In this document: positions 11,868 through 22,561 of the stretch, in pieces
How positions within the stretch are numbered: the stretch's first letter is position 1
Layout of the letters: the number at the start of each line of letters is the position of its first letter
DNA from: Atherinomorus stipes
Lineage: Eukaryota; Chordata; Actinopteri; Atheriniformes; Atherinidae
NCBI GenBank assembly: GCA_023101725.1
Contig: JALJCO010007852.1
Span: 372,001-436,000, forward strand
Length of the DNA stretch: 64,000 nucleotides
Reading direction: 5' to 3'
Made by a program: the position numbers and the translations under genes
Notes under the pieces: model-generated
What the model was told of the DNA's origin: nothing
Databases searched by the model: none
What the model saw: the letters and a program-made list of their open reading frames with translations, nothing else

Positions 11868-12165
11868 CACACAAACCAGTTCCAATCCAGCTGTTCTGGA
11901 GCATCTTTCACGTTTTCCACAGCTTAGATTATACATGTAACTCAATCGGCGAACCGCAGCTCTGTATGTCGCTGACGACACAACATGGCGGCTTGTTTCG
12001 TGACTGAAAAGCTATTAGCTGAGCCTCCTAAACATCGGATATTTACATAAATACACGTCTGATTAACTTCTAACTGCACAGAACTACTTATTTTGTCTTG
12101 GTCTGTTGTTGTATGGCAACGTTACGTGAAGTTAAGGTCGTGTCATCAACACTTTAAGGTTCTGG
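11868..12165. repeat. dispersed repeat, copy 1 (pair with 37826-38100)
   Basis: Shares long blocks with 37826-38100 in the same orientation: AGCTGTTCTGGAGCATC, GATTATACATGTAA, AATACACGTCTGATTAACTT and GTTAAGGTCGTGTCATC. The flanking 10840-11868 probably belongs to the same larger element: GCTGATGACACGTTTTTG near 10840 has a close match near 37555. The superfamily is not identified. Confidence 0.6.
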
Positions 12166-12233
12166 AACAACTAAATAAATATTACGTTTTCTAATGCAAT
12201 AAAGGAAAAAATATATCTCTATCGTAGTTTCAC

Positions 12234-12715
12234 TTAAAGGGACTTGAGGCAAGATTAAGAAACGAAACTCGCGACTGCCGCGATTGGCGCTTCAGGTAAC
12301 TGCAGCCACCAGCCAAGCCGTCACGGGAGCGTGCTCAAACTGAAGCTATGATGCTGTTTACTCACCTTTCTCTCCGTAGTTATACTTTTTAGTGTCTTTC
12401 AGTTGATCTGGATCATTTGCTGACGGCAGAATAATCCATAACTATCGCTTACAGTGTTTCTATTTAACGTGACCGTCTTTTTCCTGCATCAAAACTGCGG
12501 ATGTAGGTCATTTGACGTCACGTCTGCAGGGCAGCGCGGGAAATTCAGCCACCGAATTGCAGCGCATTTTGCAGCACACAGCCTGTTCAAGGCAACGGAG
12601 AGAAACATGGGTGGGAACGTTATTTTTGGTATTTAGCGCTTCATCACCCATTAGTATGAAAAAAAGGGACATTCATGTTTGTTTTTTTTCAAATTCCTGC
12701 CTCAAGTCCCTTTAA
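12234..12715. mobile_element. TTAA-flanked MITE (TTAAAGGGACTTGAGGCA family)
   Basis: Left end TTAAAGGGACTTGAGGCA (12234) and right end TGCCTCAAGTCCCTTTAA (ending 12715) are exact reverse complements over 18 bases. TTAA is at both edges. The element is 482 bp with no transposase frame. It belongs with the other TTAAAGG elements of the window. Confidence 0.88.
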
Positions 12716-13639
12716 TTCATTGTGGTAAACTATGAAAGTTTTGCTCCCGTGGTGGAAGGATTTAACTAGTAGACTTATTAAAGCATTTTTTTTCCCTTTA
12801 TTTAAAAAAAAAACCCATAATAAAGTCATAAAAACAGTAAACTTAATGCTTATGCATGTACATGTGCCTTCTATAAAAGAAAAAGAATCTTGTGAATAAG
12901 GCGTATAAAACAAATGCATATCTTAGTGAAATACAACATGACCCTTCCACACTCTTTCCACCAGAATACTTTTTCATTATACAGGATAAACTGTGAAAAT
13001 AACCCCCCCTGATGTAGGTTGTGTCTGTGTGGGAATTTGTGGGCTGAAGCTGTCGACTGCATCTTGTAAAGTGCAGCATTTCTCACAGTGGTTAGTGTGC
13101 AGCTAAATTCCAGCCACAAGTGACTGTTCACTGCATATGTCTTAGTGCTTTCAGACGACTGTTCTGGTTCTGCTGCCGTTCTGGAGTCTCAGAATTTTGA
13201 GGCTTTCTGGTAAACCAGCCCACATTTACCGTATACCAGTTTAACCAGAATTAAAGTGGGAGGACTTTATTCCATGGAAGTAAACAAAAGTATCTTGTAT
13301 ATTTGGTCAAATCACTAGGTTACATTTAGGGGGGAGGCAAAGCCCATGATTAACTACGGCGTGCCAAGGAAAGCATTTCATGGGAGGTGAAAAAAGAAGC
13401 GATTTTCACAAAAATAAAATGTCATGAACTGCAATTCAAATTAGTCGATAAAATAGATTTATTTATCATCGTCTGAAACTGGCATTAGAATTTGTAGGTG
13501 ATCTCTAACCTCTGCACTGCCCTCTGGCGGATGTATCGTCTAACAACCATGCCAACGTAAAGCATACAAGAAGGTATGAGGGAAGTGATGTTTAAAGCAA
13601 ACGTACCTATTTACATTTGTAAATGTAGCATTAATGAGG
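12716..13639. other. unclassified sequence, no gene seen
   Basis: AT-rich with short overlapping minus-strand frames and no domain. CACTGCCCTCTGGCGG near 13518 is a phrase common in fish repeats, so part of this may be an old transposon. Confidence 0.4.
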
Positions 13640-13770
13640 CTTTAGATTAAATTTAAAGCCCCCATTCCCCAAAAGTTGGATCACTGACTAAAATTTCAAC
13701 AAAAACAGAATGCAATGATTTGCAAATCGTTAAAACCCACATTATCCCCAATAGCAGATTTGAGAAGCAT
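13640..13770 (+). mobile_element. Tc1/mariner-type terminal fragment
   Basis: CCCCAAAAGTTGGATCACTG, then AAAAACAGAATGCAATGATT and TGCAAATCGTTAAAACCCAC, resembles the outer end of a widespread teleost Tc1/mariner-superfamily element. Relics of what looks like the same family occur at 26970-27488 and 29789-29931. Sequence after about 13770 no longer resembles it. The 127-codon frame starting here has no transposase motif. Confidence 0.55.
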
Positions 13771-14432
13771 GATAAAGATTTTCCTGAAGTTGTTTCCATG
13801 ATTTTTAGATGTTTGGTGCAGATTGATGAGCCTCTGACCATACAGCGGGTGCATCTGACAGGCTCTGCCACTGAAATGCTGAAATCAAATGGAATTGATG
13901 AAGAACAAATTCAGTGCAGCCTTTTAAAAAGACCTAAGCAGATAATGATGTTAAATGCCACTCAGTGTTCTATCAGATACATTTCTGAGAGACATGACTC
14001 AGAGAAGATGGAGATGGCTGAACAAAACAGAGCGAGAAAGCCTTCCACGATAAGTGATTTCTCTTTTGATAAGGAGTCACCTCCTCCTCCCACCTTCCTT
14101 TGACTTCTCTCTCCTGTTAAATGTGCTATTTGTTTGCCAGGATTGAAGTAAGCAAATGTTCCTTTTCTTTCTCATGCAAGCGAATATGTCTTCATATAGG
14201 TTTAAGGACCCACTGACAATCACTTCATCACACAAACATCCACACTCACACGAGGGGGACTGGCTTTGTGCACTCACTGGTCGTCTCTCAGCTCTTAGCT
14301 AAATGGATCTCAGTGCCATCCCCCCAGACACCAGTGACCTTCAGTCATTTAGCAGGCAGTATGATATGAACACGATATCAACACCTGAACAAAGCACAGT
14401 GTAAAGCGCCACATCAAGCTGCTGTTTATTCA

Positions 14433-14500
14433 TAGCGCAGTTGGTTGGGTCTGTCATCTAGAGGTCAGTCATTTGAATACTCTCCCCATTACGGGCAACC
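14433..14500 (+). ncRNA. tRNA-like / SINE-head candidate
   Basis: TAGCGCAGTTGG at 14433-14444 fits the pol III A-box consensus. CATTTGAATAC near 14470 is a degenerate B-box about 35 bases further on. I cannot fold a complete cloverleaf from it. A degraded tRNA-derived SINE or a chance match in unique sequence are both possible. Confidence 0.3.
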
Positions 14501-15164
14501 GCCGTCCCTTTGCCTTCCAGTTAAAACAGCCGCACATCAGCCACTTCAAAAGAGCCCAGCTTCAAACATTGCGTTTCCAGTGTGACAAACGTACTTCACA
14601 GCAACAGCTCTGACAAAATATGCAGCAGCTGCCTAACGTAAAGGATGAAACGTGTAAAAATCAAGACGGCGCAGCGCCTATGTCAAAGAGGAGACACAGA
14701 GAGGCAGGGAACAAGAGAAGGAGAGAGGAGGAAAGGACGGCAGAGAGATGGGGAAGAAGCAGACAGGAGATGGAAGAGAAAAACCCAAACAGGCTTTGTT
14801 TTAATTACCAGCACAGGAAAGGCGGAGAAAAGTGGAGAGTTTTGCTCGTTAGACTACCGCTTTGGATCAAACACTATATTTACATATCAGATTAAACCGC
14901 TCCCACAAACGGTGAGATCTGAGCTGGAAAGAAACAGCTAACGAGAAGAAGCCATCTTCCCGCACCGATCGGTGCAGGGAACAACACTGGCAAAACAACT
15001 CATCTTTACTTATTAGAGTGAGCTGTGTACAAAGATCTGATGAAGGCAGAACTGTGATTCACAAAACTAGTTAATGCAAAGGATACGGCACAAGTGAGCC
15101 AACAAACACCAATCACACATCACATCTCGGGAAAGGGGATTTCAGAAAACTGGAAGACAGAGGA

Positions 15165-15480
15165 GTGGACTAAAACCCCAACACTGAAACTCCTCACTGT
15201 GCCAGCCAATTAGAGGCCCTGGCAGGTCAAAGTGTATTATGGGAGGTGGCTGGAGTTCAGTAGTAAATACACTGTCAGAAACGACACCCATTCCTTTCAT
15301 CCTGCCTTTCTTCTGCATCCTTTCTTCTCCCCTTCTGTGTAGGGAGAAGAGGTAGATTTGTGGCTCTGGGGATCCAAACGACCGGCCATCATTATTCCCT
15401 CTCAGTTGCCAGTCTCCCCTCAACCCCCCGCCCCCCAGCAAAGACACCACTACCACAAGGCCTTCTTGAGCCCCATCATC
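15165..15480. promoter_or_regulatory. candidate conserved non-coding block
   Basis: Unique sequence such as GCCAGCCAATTAGAGGCCCT, with a CCAAT and homeodomain-like AATTAG, directly upstream of the 19-bp minisatellite. Its texture resembles conserved non-coding DNA. No exon is recognised. Confidence 0.3.
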
Positions 15481-15508
15481 CCGTACACAAAGAACTACAT
15501 GAGCTACT

Positions 15509-17233
15509 GCATGCAGAGGCTGCAGCAGCATGCAGAGGCCGAAACAGCATGCAGAGGCTACGACAGCATGCAGAGGCAGCAGCAGCATGCAGAGGCTTCG
15601 ACAGCATGCAGAGGCAGCAGCAGCATGCAGAGGCTACGACAGCATGCAGAGGCTACGACAGCATGCAGAGGCTACGACAGCATGCAGAGGCTACGACAGC
15701 ATGCAGAGGCTTCGACAGCATGCAGAGGCTTCGACAGCATGCAGAGGCTTCGACAGCATGCAGAGGCTACGACAGCATGCAGAGGCTACGACAGCATGCA
15801 GAGGCTACGACAGCATGCAGAGGCTTCGACAGCATGCAGAGGCTTCGACAGCATGCAGAGGCTTCGACAGCATGCAGAGGCAGCAGCAGCATGCAGAGGC
15901 TTCGACAGCATGCAGAGGCTTCGACAGCATGCAGAGGCTTCGACAGCATGCAGAGGCTTCGACAGCATGCAGAGGCTTCAACAGCATGCAGAGGCTACGA
16001 CAGCATGCAGAGGCAGCAGCAGCATGCAGAGGCCTCAACAGTATGCAGAGGCTTCGACAGCATGCAGAAGCTTTCACAGCATGCAGAAGCTTTGACAGCA
16101 TGCAGAAGCTTTGACAGCATGCAGAAGCTTTGACAGCATGCAGAAGCTTCGACAGCATGCAGACTTCAACAACATGCAGAGGCTTTTAACAGCATGCAGA
16201 GGCTTTAACAGCATGCAGAGGCTTTGACAGCATGCAGAGGCTTTGACAGCATGCAGAGGCTTTGACAGCATGCAGAGGCTTTGACAGCATGCAGAAGCTT
16301 CGACAGCATGCAGAGGCTTTGACAGCATGCAGAGGCTTTGACAGCATGCAGAAGCTTCGACAGCATGCAGACTTCAACAACATGCAGAGGCTTTGACAGC
16401 ATGCAGAGGCTATGACACCGTGCAGAGGCTGCAGGAGCATGAAGAGGCTTTGACAGCATGCAGAAGCTTTGACAGCATGCAGAAGCTTCGACAGCATGCA
16501 GAGGTGTCGACAGCATGCAGACTTCAACAACATGCAGAGGCTTTAACAGTATCCAGAGAATTCGACAGCATGCAGAAGCTTTAAGAGCATGCAGAGGCTG
16601 CAGTAGCATGCAGAGACTTCGACAGCATGCAGAGACTTTAAGAGCATGCAGAGGCTTTGGCAGCATGCAGAGACTTCGACAGCATGCAGAGGCTTTGACA
16701 GCATGCAGAGACTCCGACTGCATGCAGACTTCAACAGCATGCAGAGGCTTCAACAGCATGCAGAGGCTTCAACAGCATGCAGAGGCTTCAACAGCATGCA
16801 GAGACTTCAACAGCATGCAGTGGCGTCGACAGCATGCAGAAGCTTCAACAGCATGCAGTGGCGTCGACAGCATGCAGAAGCTTCAACAGCATGCAGAGAC
16901 CTCAACAGCATGCAGAGACTTCAACAGCATGCAGTGGCGTCGACAGCATGCAGAAGCTTCAACAGCATGCAGAGACCTCAACAGCATGCAGAGACTTCAA
17001 CAGCATGCATAGGCTTCGACAGCATGCAGAGGCTTTGACAGCATGCAGAGGGAAAAGAGAGGGAAATGCAGAGGCATGCAGGAGCATGAAGAGGCTTCGA
17101 CAGCATGCAGAGGCTTTAAGGGCATGCAGAGGCTGCAGTAGCATGCAGAGGTTTCGGCAGCATGCAAAGGCTTCGACAGCATGCAAAGGCTACAACAGCA
17201 TGCAGAGGCTTCGACAGCATGCAGAGACCACAA
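15509..17233 (+). repeat. 19-bp minisatellite (GCATGCAGAGGCTTCGACA), about 90 copies
   Basis: Tandem units GCATGCAGAGGCTWCGACA over 1.7 kb, each with the palindromic hexamer GCATGC. Variants include GGCAGCAGCA, GGCTTTGACA and AGACTTCAACA; shortened units occur near 16160, 16370 and 16520. Since 19 is 1 mod 3, long frames of 19-residue repeats stay open in all forward frames (up to 257 codons) and in reverse frames. No start context, splice signal or codon bias supports translation. The 5' half is homogeneous; the 3' half is divergent with higher-order periodicity. Confidence 0.97.
16801..17010 (+). repeat. 76-bp higher-order repeat inside the minisatellite
   Basis: Four distinguishable 19-bp variants (AGACTTCAACA, AGTGGCGTCGACA, AGAAGCTTCAACA and AGAGACCTCAACA types) recur in the same order. 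This points to later duplication of multi-unit blocks, probably by unequal exchange. Confidence 0.75.
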
Positions 17234-17839
17234 CAGAAGTAGTTTTGTTCCGTGTGGAATAAAGGCCTCTGAAGATGAAAACTACATGAACACAGAGCTG
17301 CCGTGTCTCTTAGCCATCACAAGTCAGCAAAGGACAAACAGCAATGACCGATTACTGAAACGCATGCATGTGTGTGAGGGACGTTTCAACAGAAGCAAAT
17401 ATAATACATGTATTGGAATAAGAATGGAAGTGATGGAATAACAATGGAAGTGATTGGAGCTAACAACCCGGATCATGAGGCGCTGCGATTTGAAACATAT
17501 GTCACGTTGTTGCGCATCAGTGATAAAATCTAATAACAGTATTCCCTGACTGCACTGTATGAGTGAGAGTCAGACACAAAGCCCTGGCAGAGCACAGCTC
17601 CCCCGCCACCCTTCATCCCACAATGTCAGATATCAGCAATGCTAATGCCCAGGCAGCATCCTGCGCCGCGCTCCCTGAACCACTGAAAAGACAACCATTT
17701 AGGCTTTAAAAGACACACATAAACAAAAAGGGAAGGAAGAGATGAAAAGAGAAGAAAAAATGAAGGAAATCATATGAGGGGGAGAGGAAGAAAGAATGAA
17801 GGGAGGCTTGGATTAGGGGTGGGGGGGGGGGGCAAAAGA

Positions 17840-18210
17840 GGAAGTTAATTACGTATTCTGAACCTGGCCGATGTAGTCCTTGGGGATCTGCCTCCGCACC
17901 TCAGGATCTGTAAATAATTGACAGATAATATTAATTGGCTTTGGATTAGTGAGCAAGCTCAGTATCACACATTAATATTTGATCAGAGGATGATAGGGAC
18001 CCTGGCAGGGGATCCGAAGGGGCAGCTGAGGCTGTTTTGTTGATTAGGCCAGAGAAGGGAGGAGACGGAGGCAAGTGGTAGAGGTAGCGGCAGCAGCAGC
18101 AACAACAGCAGCTCCAGACACACACACAGATGGCAACACACCCGTGATTTGATGCTCCCGTTAGCTCCAGGCTGCAGAAGCTCTGACTGCCAGCAAACTG
18201 CCTGCTTCAT
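17840..18210. promoter_or_regulatory. candidate conserved block containing an exon-like segment
   Basis: Unique sequence with no repeat hallmarks, including AATAATTGACAGATAATATT, ATTAATTGGC and GATCCGAAGGGGCAGC. It harbours the exon candidate at 17864-17907. A G12 run lies at its left edge and CAGCAGCAGCAACAACAGC near 18090. A conserved non-coding element is the main alternative to an exon here. Confidence 0.35.
17864..17907 (-). CDS. candidate 44-nt internal exon (microexon), gene unknown
   Basis: On the minus strand an acceptor-like TCAATTATTTACAG is followed by 44 nt and a donor-like CAG|GTTCAG. A branch-point-like CACTAAT lies about 45 nt upstream of the acceptor. Entered after one base, the segment reads PEVRRQIPKDYIGQ without a stop; read through the donor it meets TAA at 17849-17851 after VQNT. 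The peptide is charged and non-repetitive, unlike the repeat-derived frames elsewhere, but I do not recognise the protein. Length 44 changes frame (phase 1 in, phase 0 out). No partner exon is seen in the window, which would fit a large intron. It could equally be a conserved non-coding element with chance splice motifs. Confidence 0.35.
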
Positions 18211-18572
18211 GTTTCGCCATAAAGACGGAGAACACAGGAAAACAGAGGAGGACTTTCAGAGCGACTTTGATTGCTTTTCGTTCTGTTAGGAAGTGTGAGT
18301 GCAGGCCGTTTTCCACCCACCGGATATGAAAGACCCACACTGGCCACGTTTCATGATCTAAATGCTGACTCACAGGATTTCCCAACTGACTGAAAATAAA
18401 CAAAATATTTGATTTTTTTTCATGCAGAATTTAGCGGCTGCTCCAAAAAAAGTATAATTATTATTCAAACGCTTTTCAGCCTCTGGACAGGAACACAATT
18501 TGATTATATTTAATTTTACTTTTATTAAACTTAGGCTTATTTTTCTCTTTTTCATCCACTACGAATAGTAAG

Positions 18573-19072
18573 TTAAAGGAATAGTTCACCCACAGAATGA
18601 TGTGTGTTCATTTTCTACTCACCCTCATGCTGAGCAAGACTCTGGAGCACATTTTTAATATCTCAAATGCAGCCGGAGATACAGGTTTTCGTTTTCCCCT
18701 AACTTTCATATCATGGAGGTGACCGGGGCTCGAACCAAAAAAGGTCCATAAAAGTCCACAAAAACTTGGCAATATTCCTCCATACTGCTCATCCAGTGTA
18801 ATCCAAGTGTCCTGAGTGGGCAGTGTCCATAATTTACTTGGATTACGTTGGACAAGCAGTATGGAAGAATATTGACAAGTTTTTGTGACTTTTATGGACT
18901 TTTTTTGGTTCAGTCGCCGGTGAACTCCATTATATGAAAGTTGGGAGAAAATGAAAATATGTCCGATCTCCGCTGCATTTGAGATTTTAAAAAAGTGCTC
19001 CAGAGTCTTGCTCAGCATGAGGGTGAGTAGAAACTGAACACACATCATTCTGTGGGTGTACTATTCCTTTAC
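18573..19072. mobile_element. TTAA-flanked foldback MITE, copy A (AAGGAATAGTTCACCC family)
   Basis: Starts TTAAAGGAATAGTTCACCC and ends GGGTGTACTATTCCTTTA; the right-hand TTAA has mutated to TTAC. The whole element is nearly one palindrome with arms of about 230 bases, sharing CTCACCCTCATGCTGAGCAA and its complement. It is the shortest of three copies (B 21401-22561, C 33871-36173) and lacks their interiors. Confidence 0.88.
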
Positions 19073-19104
19073 TATCAAAACAATCTTTGAATAAAAAGTA
19101 GAAT

Positions 19105-20165
19105 TAGGGATGTCTGATATTATCGGCCTACCGATATTATTGGCCAATATTGGCATTTAACTGTGATACTGAAAAAAATCGGTATCAGTTTTTGGGCCGA
19201 TATTTTGAAAAATAAAATGTCGCAAGATCTTGGTCCATTAGCATTGTTCCAGCATGTTTAAAAGTCCCTTTTTTCCTGGAAGAACTTCATTTCCCAGCAT
19301 TCCTTTCAGAGTCATGTGACTACAAGGCAGCTGCTGCTGCTACAGACTGACTTTCTTTGAAGCTGCTTATAATATGTCTGGTTTTAAGTTGTTGGTTAAG
19401 TTACCAAGTTGTCAGAAACATTACAATTAGCCACATGTTGGCTAATACCTGCTAGTATCTGATATGTGGTAGTATCTAACACCTGCTAGTATCTGATATG
19501 TGGAGTATCTAACACCTCTAGATCTATATGTGGAGATCTAATACCCCTCCTGGCAGCAAGATGTCCAAAATGAACTCCTCTGGCTGAGTGAAGGATATTT
19601 TGGGATCTTTGCTCTCAGTGTATAGTTGTATTTCTCAAAATATGAGAGATACAGCTTCACAGTTCTCTTCAAAAATCGGTATCGGTTGATATCGGATATC
19701 GGAAATTAAAGGTGCCATGACATCAACCACAAACCGACCACAACCTTGTTATTACCTGCAAGTTTATTTATTTTCTAAATGATAAATTTCTAAATGATAA
19801 ACGTAGCTCACTGTCTGAAGCGCCCATGTTGCTAGCAGTTAGCCTTTAGCAAACTCCGATCGCTAGGGCAGCTTGACCTACTCTCTCTTAATAAGGTTAT
19901 AGCCAAATAAGGTCATAGCCAAATAAGGTGTAGCCAATCAAAATGAAGTCAACGTGGTCTCCAGGTAAAGCTCCATATCATTACCGGACCCAACTCTTTT
20001 ACTGAGGAAGTGAGGTCTGGCGTTTCAGAACAATACCCCGCTGTAAAAAATGCAGCAATGCCAAACAACATGAACAATTTTTACTGCTATTTCATCACTC
20101 CTTTAAGAGTTGGACAATATCGGCATATTGGTTATCGGTAAAAAAGCCTATATCGAACATCCCTA
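19105..20165. mobile_element. hAT-like element (TAGGGATGTC ends) with near-perfect 8-bp duplication
   Basis: Left end TAGGGATGTCTGATATTATC and right end GATATAGG-type complement finishing ACATCCCTA. The flanks AGTAGAAT and ATTAGAAT match at 7 of 8 bases, the 8-bp target duplication expected for hAT. Many TATCGGC motifs lie near both ends. The interior has a 34-bp unit repeated about three times (19447-19546), and a TTAA MITE is nested at 19706-20106. No transposase frame. The copy at 60045-61866 is the same family. Confidence 0.85.
19706..20106. mobile_element. TTAA-flanked MITE nested in the hAT element
   Basis: Begins TTAAAGGTGCCATGACA and ends with TTTCATCACTCCTTTAA, whose complement is TTAAAGGAGTGATGAAA. 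TTAA stands at both edges. The hAT copy at 60045-61866 has one TTAA (61799-61802) at the matching position with no insert, so the insertion and its TTAA duplication can be read directly. Confidence 0.85.
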
Positions 20166-20537
20166 ATTAGAATAATACTGCAAATAATATGATTAAGTGA
20201 CTGACAGGACCAAATGACGCTCTGTACAAAGCTTGATTTAGAGCTTTTTACACGCATCTGCATAAAGGTGCAAAGCATCTGTTTACAGTTGGAAGGGAAA
20301 AAAAGGAGAGAAAAGTTAAAAATGAGGACTGAGCTTGAAGGCGTGCAGGGTTTCCTGCAGCAGCGCTGATCCTCAGAGTGGGAGAAAACAAACAAGGCAG
20401 ATTTACGCAGCAAAACAAGCTGGCAGACATACATGCACAATTAAACTCATGGAGGCTAATTAAAGTGTTACTGGAAGCACGCAGCTAGAGTGTGACAACA
20501 TAATGAAAGATTGAAGAGGGGAGGGACACACGGACAA

Positions 20538-20557
20538 CCCCCCCCCCCCCCCCCCCC
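20538..20557 (+). repeat. C20 homopolymer
   Basis: Twenty consecutive C; the complementary strand is a G20 run able in principle to form a quadruplex. Length is uncertain from sequencing. Confidence 0.85.
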
Positions 20558-20639
20558 AACCTCAATACACCCACCCGTCCTTTCTCTCTGAAAACAATGC
20601 CACATCTCCCTTTCTCCACTCGCCTCCTCTCTCTCATCT

Positions 20640-21080
20640 ACCATATGCTGCCATTTGTTTAGTCAAATCTCCTTTAAGCAGTGCAGCTTCGTGGCTCTGA
20701 GGCGCTGCCTTGCTACAACTTGGATCGCGCTCTACAGACGCATCGGCAGCTCATATCCCTCATGGCCCGTGTCACTCGGCCAGCTAGAAGAGTCTCCCGG
20801 GAGCAGCTTTTTATTGCTTTTCCACATCATTTGTCTGGCCTTTACAGCTAGCCCCCCCTTGAACCAGGGGAATAATCACAATATTTCAATTTAAAGATAG
20901 CAGGGGTGCGAGAGGGAAGGGCCAGTTTGATTAGGAGACTGTTTCTGCACCCTGCTGGGGAGAGGACACTGGTAGGATGAGTTATAGAGCGCCATGTGAC
21001 ACAAATGCCTGCTTAACTTTATCAAGGCACTTAAAATGACTTAAACTGCCCCCTCTTAATGTAAGCTGGATTTATTTGAC
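20640..21080. promoter_or_regulatory. candidate conserved non-coding block
   Basis: Unique, balanced-composition sequence between two transposon-rich regions, with motifs such as CCATTTGTTTAGTC, TTTATTGCTTTTCC and TTGATTAGGAGACTG. A 79-codon frame from 20655 has no recognisable domain. Conservation is not tested. Confidence 0.35.
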
Positions 21081-21239
21081 TGCATGTGCCTGTCAGAATG
21101 GTTTTATTCTAATGTTTAGTTAATGTTTCCTGCTCATGTTTGCTTTGTTTTTTACTTTTTCAACAAAAAAGTGAAGATGTTTTTGTTATATTTTTTAAAA
21201 TATTTGTTATATCAGAACTAAATGAACAAATTCTTACTA

Positions 21240-21292
21240 TTATTGAATTTCCCTTTGAGATTAATAAAGTATTTTTCATTCAATTTCATTTG
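21240..21292 (+). mobile_element. LINE-type 3' tail fragment
   Basis: TTGAATTTCCCTTTGAGATT followed by AATAAAGTA resembles the 3' end of common fish LINEs (usually AATTTCCCTTGGGATTAATAAAGTATCT). Only the tail is present. Confidence 0.55.
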
Positions 21293-21400
21293 CTGCCAGC
21301 AGGAAATAAACAGGACTTTTTTATGGCATCTAACAACAATGGTCATTGAGGTTACTCGTCAACATGTTCTTTCTAATGTCTCAAGACAAATGATTACCCT

Positions 21401-22561
21401 TTAAAGGAATAGTACACCCACAGAATGATGGTCCTTCATTTTCTACTCACCCTCATGCTGAGCAGGCTGGAGCACTTTTAATTATCTCAAATGCAGCTGG
21501 AGATCGGACAGGTTTTCATTTTCCCCCAACTTTCATATAATGGAGTTCATCGGCGACTCAACACAAAAAGGTCCATAAAAGTCCACAAAAACTTGGCAAT
21601 ATTCCTCCATACTGCTCGTCCAATGTAATCCAAGTGTCCTGAGTGGGTAGCGTCCATAATTTACTCAAAACGACATTATTTAGTAGAGTTTTAGAGCCTA
21701 AACAGTACAACATCATACTTCCTATTTGTGCGTTCCTGCAAGTTCATGACACTACGGAAGCCGCGGCAGAGAAATTTGTTGTTTACATTGTGCTAAGAAC
21801 GAATGAGCTACAGACAAACCGGGACAAACACAAGAGGGGTTGGCTATTGATATAAAACAAAGTAAGAACGCACAATCTCATCTGCTGGGGCTTTCGTAGT
21901 GTCATGAACTCGCATGAACGTGCAAATAGGAAGTGCGATGTTCTGCTGTTTACACTATAAAAATATAATAAATTATGTTGTTTTGAGTAAATTATGGATG
22001 CTACCCTAGGATGGGGGGGATTATGTGTATGTGTTTGGTTGGCGTGCGTTGTTAGAGGGTTGGGGGGATAGTATAGTTGGAGGTGGGTAAGTATTAGGGG
22101 AATTAAAAAAGTTGGTATAATATATATAAAATAAAGTGGAAAGAAATAGAAAATAAGTATAAAATAAAGAATGATTCATGGAAAAAAAAGATTAGATCGG
22201 GCTCAAAATGGGGGAGGTGTTTTTTGCTCTGAAGTTAATGAGCGGTAGGTTTGGATTAAAAGTCGCGATATTTGTGTATCGAAGTCGACCCAAGGTATCG
22301 ATATGCCCATCCCTACTTAGGAAACTTGGATTACATTGGACGAGCAGTATGGAGGAATATTGACAAGTTTTTGTAGACTTTTATGGACCTTTTTGTTTCA
22401 AGCGCCAGAGAGCCCCATTATATGAAAGTTGGGGGAAAATGAAAATCTGTCCAATCTCCGGCTGCATTTGAGATATTAATAAAGTGCTCCAGAGTCTTGC
22501 TCAGCATGAGGGTGAGTAGAAAATGAATGAACATCATTATGTGGGTGTACTATTCCTTTAA
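21401..22561. mobile_element. TTAA-flanked foldback element, copy B
   Basis: Starts TTAAAGGAATAGTACACCC and ends GGGTGTACTATTCCTTTAA with TTAA at both edges. Beyond the arms shared with copy A it keeps an inner palindrome (about 21675-21985: AAATAGGAAGT pairs with ACTTCCTATTT). A second element with a low-complexity interior is inserted at 22007-22315. No transposase frame. Confidence 0.85.
22007..22315. mobile_element. insertion in copy B: TAGGATGGGG...CCCATCCCTA with garbled interior
   Basis: Interrupts copy B relative to copy C near its ACTACCCACTCAGG. The right end GGTATCGATATGCCCATCCC then TA resembles hAT MITE ends. The left end TAGGATGGGGGG is degenerate. The interior is G-rich, then A-rich, and matches no other copy. 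No clean 8-bp duplication (TGCTACCC left, CTTAGGAA right). Confidence 0.55.

Noticed and set aside
13720..14103. 127-codon plus frame
   Set aside because: Starts in a Tc1/mariner terminal fragment and continues into unclassified sequence; no motif or codon pattern.
15509..17233. CRISPR array
   Set aside because: Units are contiguous 19-bp repeats without unique spacers, in a vertebrate-type sequence.
15358..17262. Plus and minus frames up to 257 codons (QHAEASTACRGFDSMQR type)
   Set aside because: Products of the 19-bp minisatellite read in every frame; no splice site, start context or domain.
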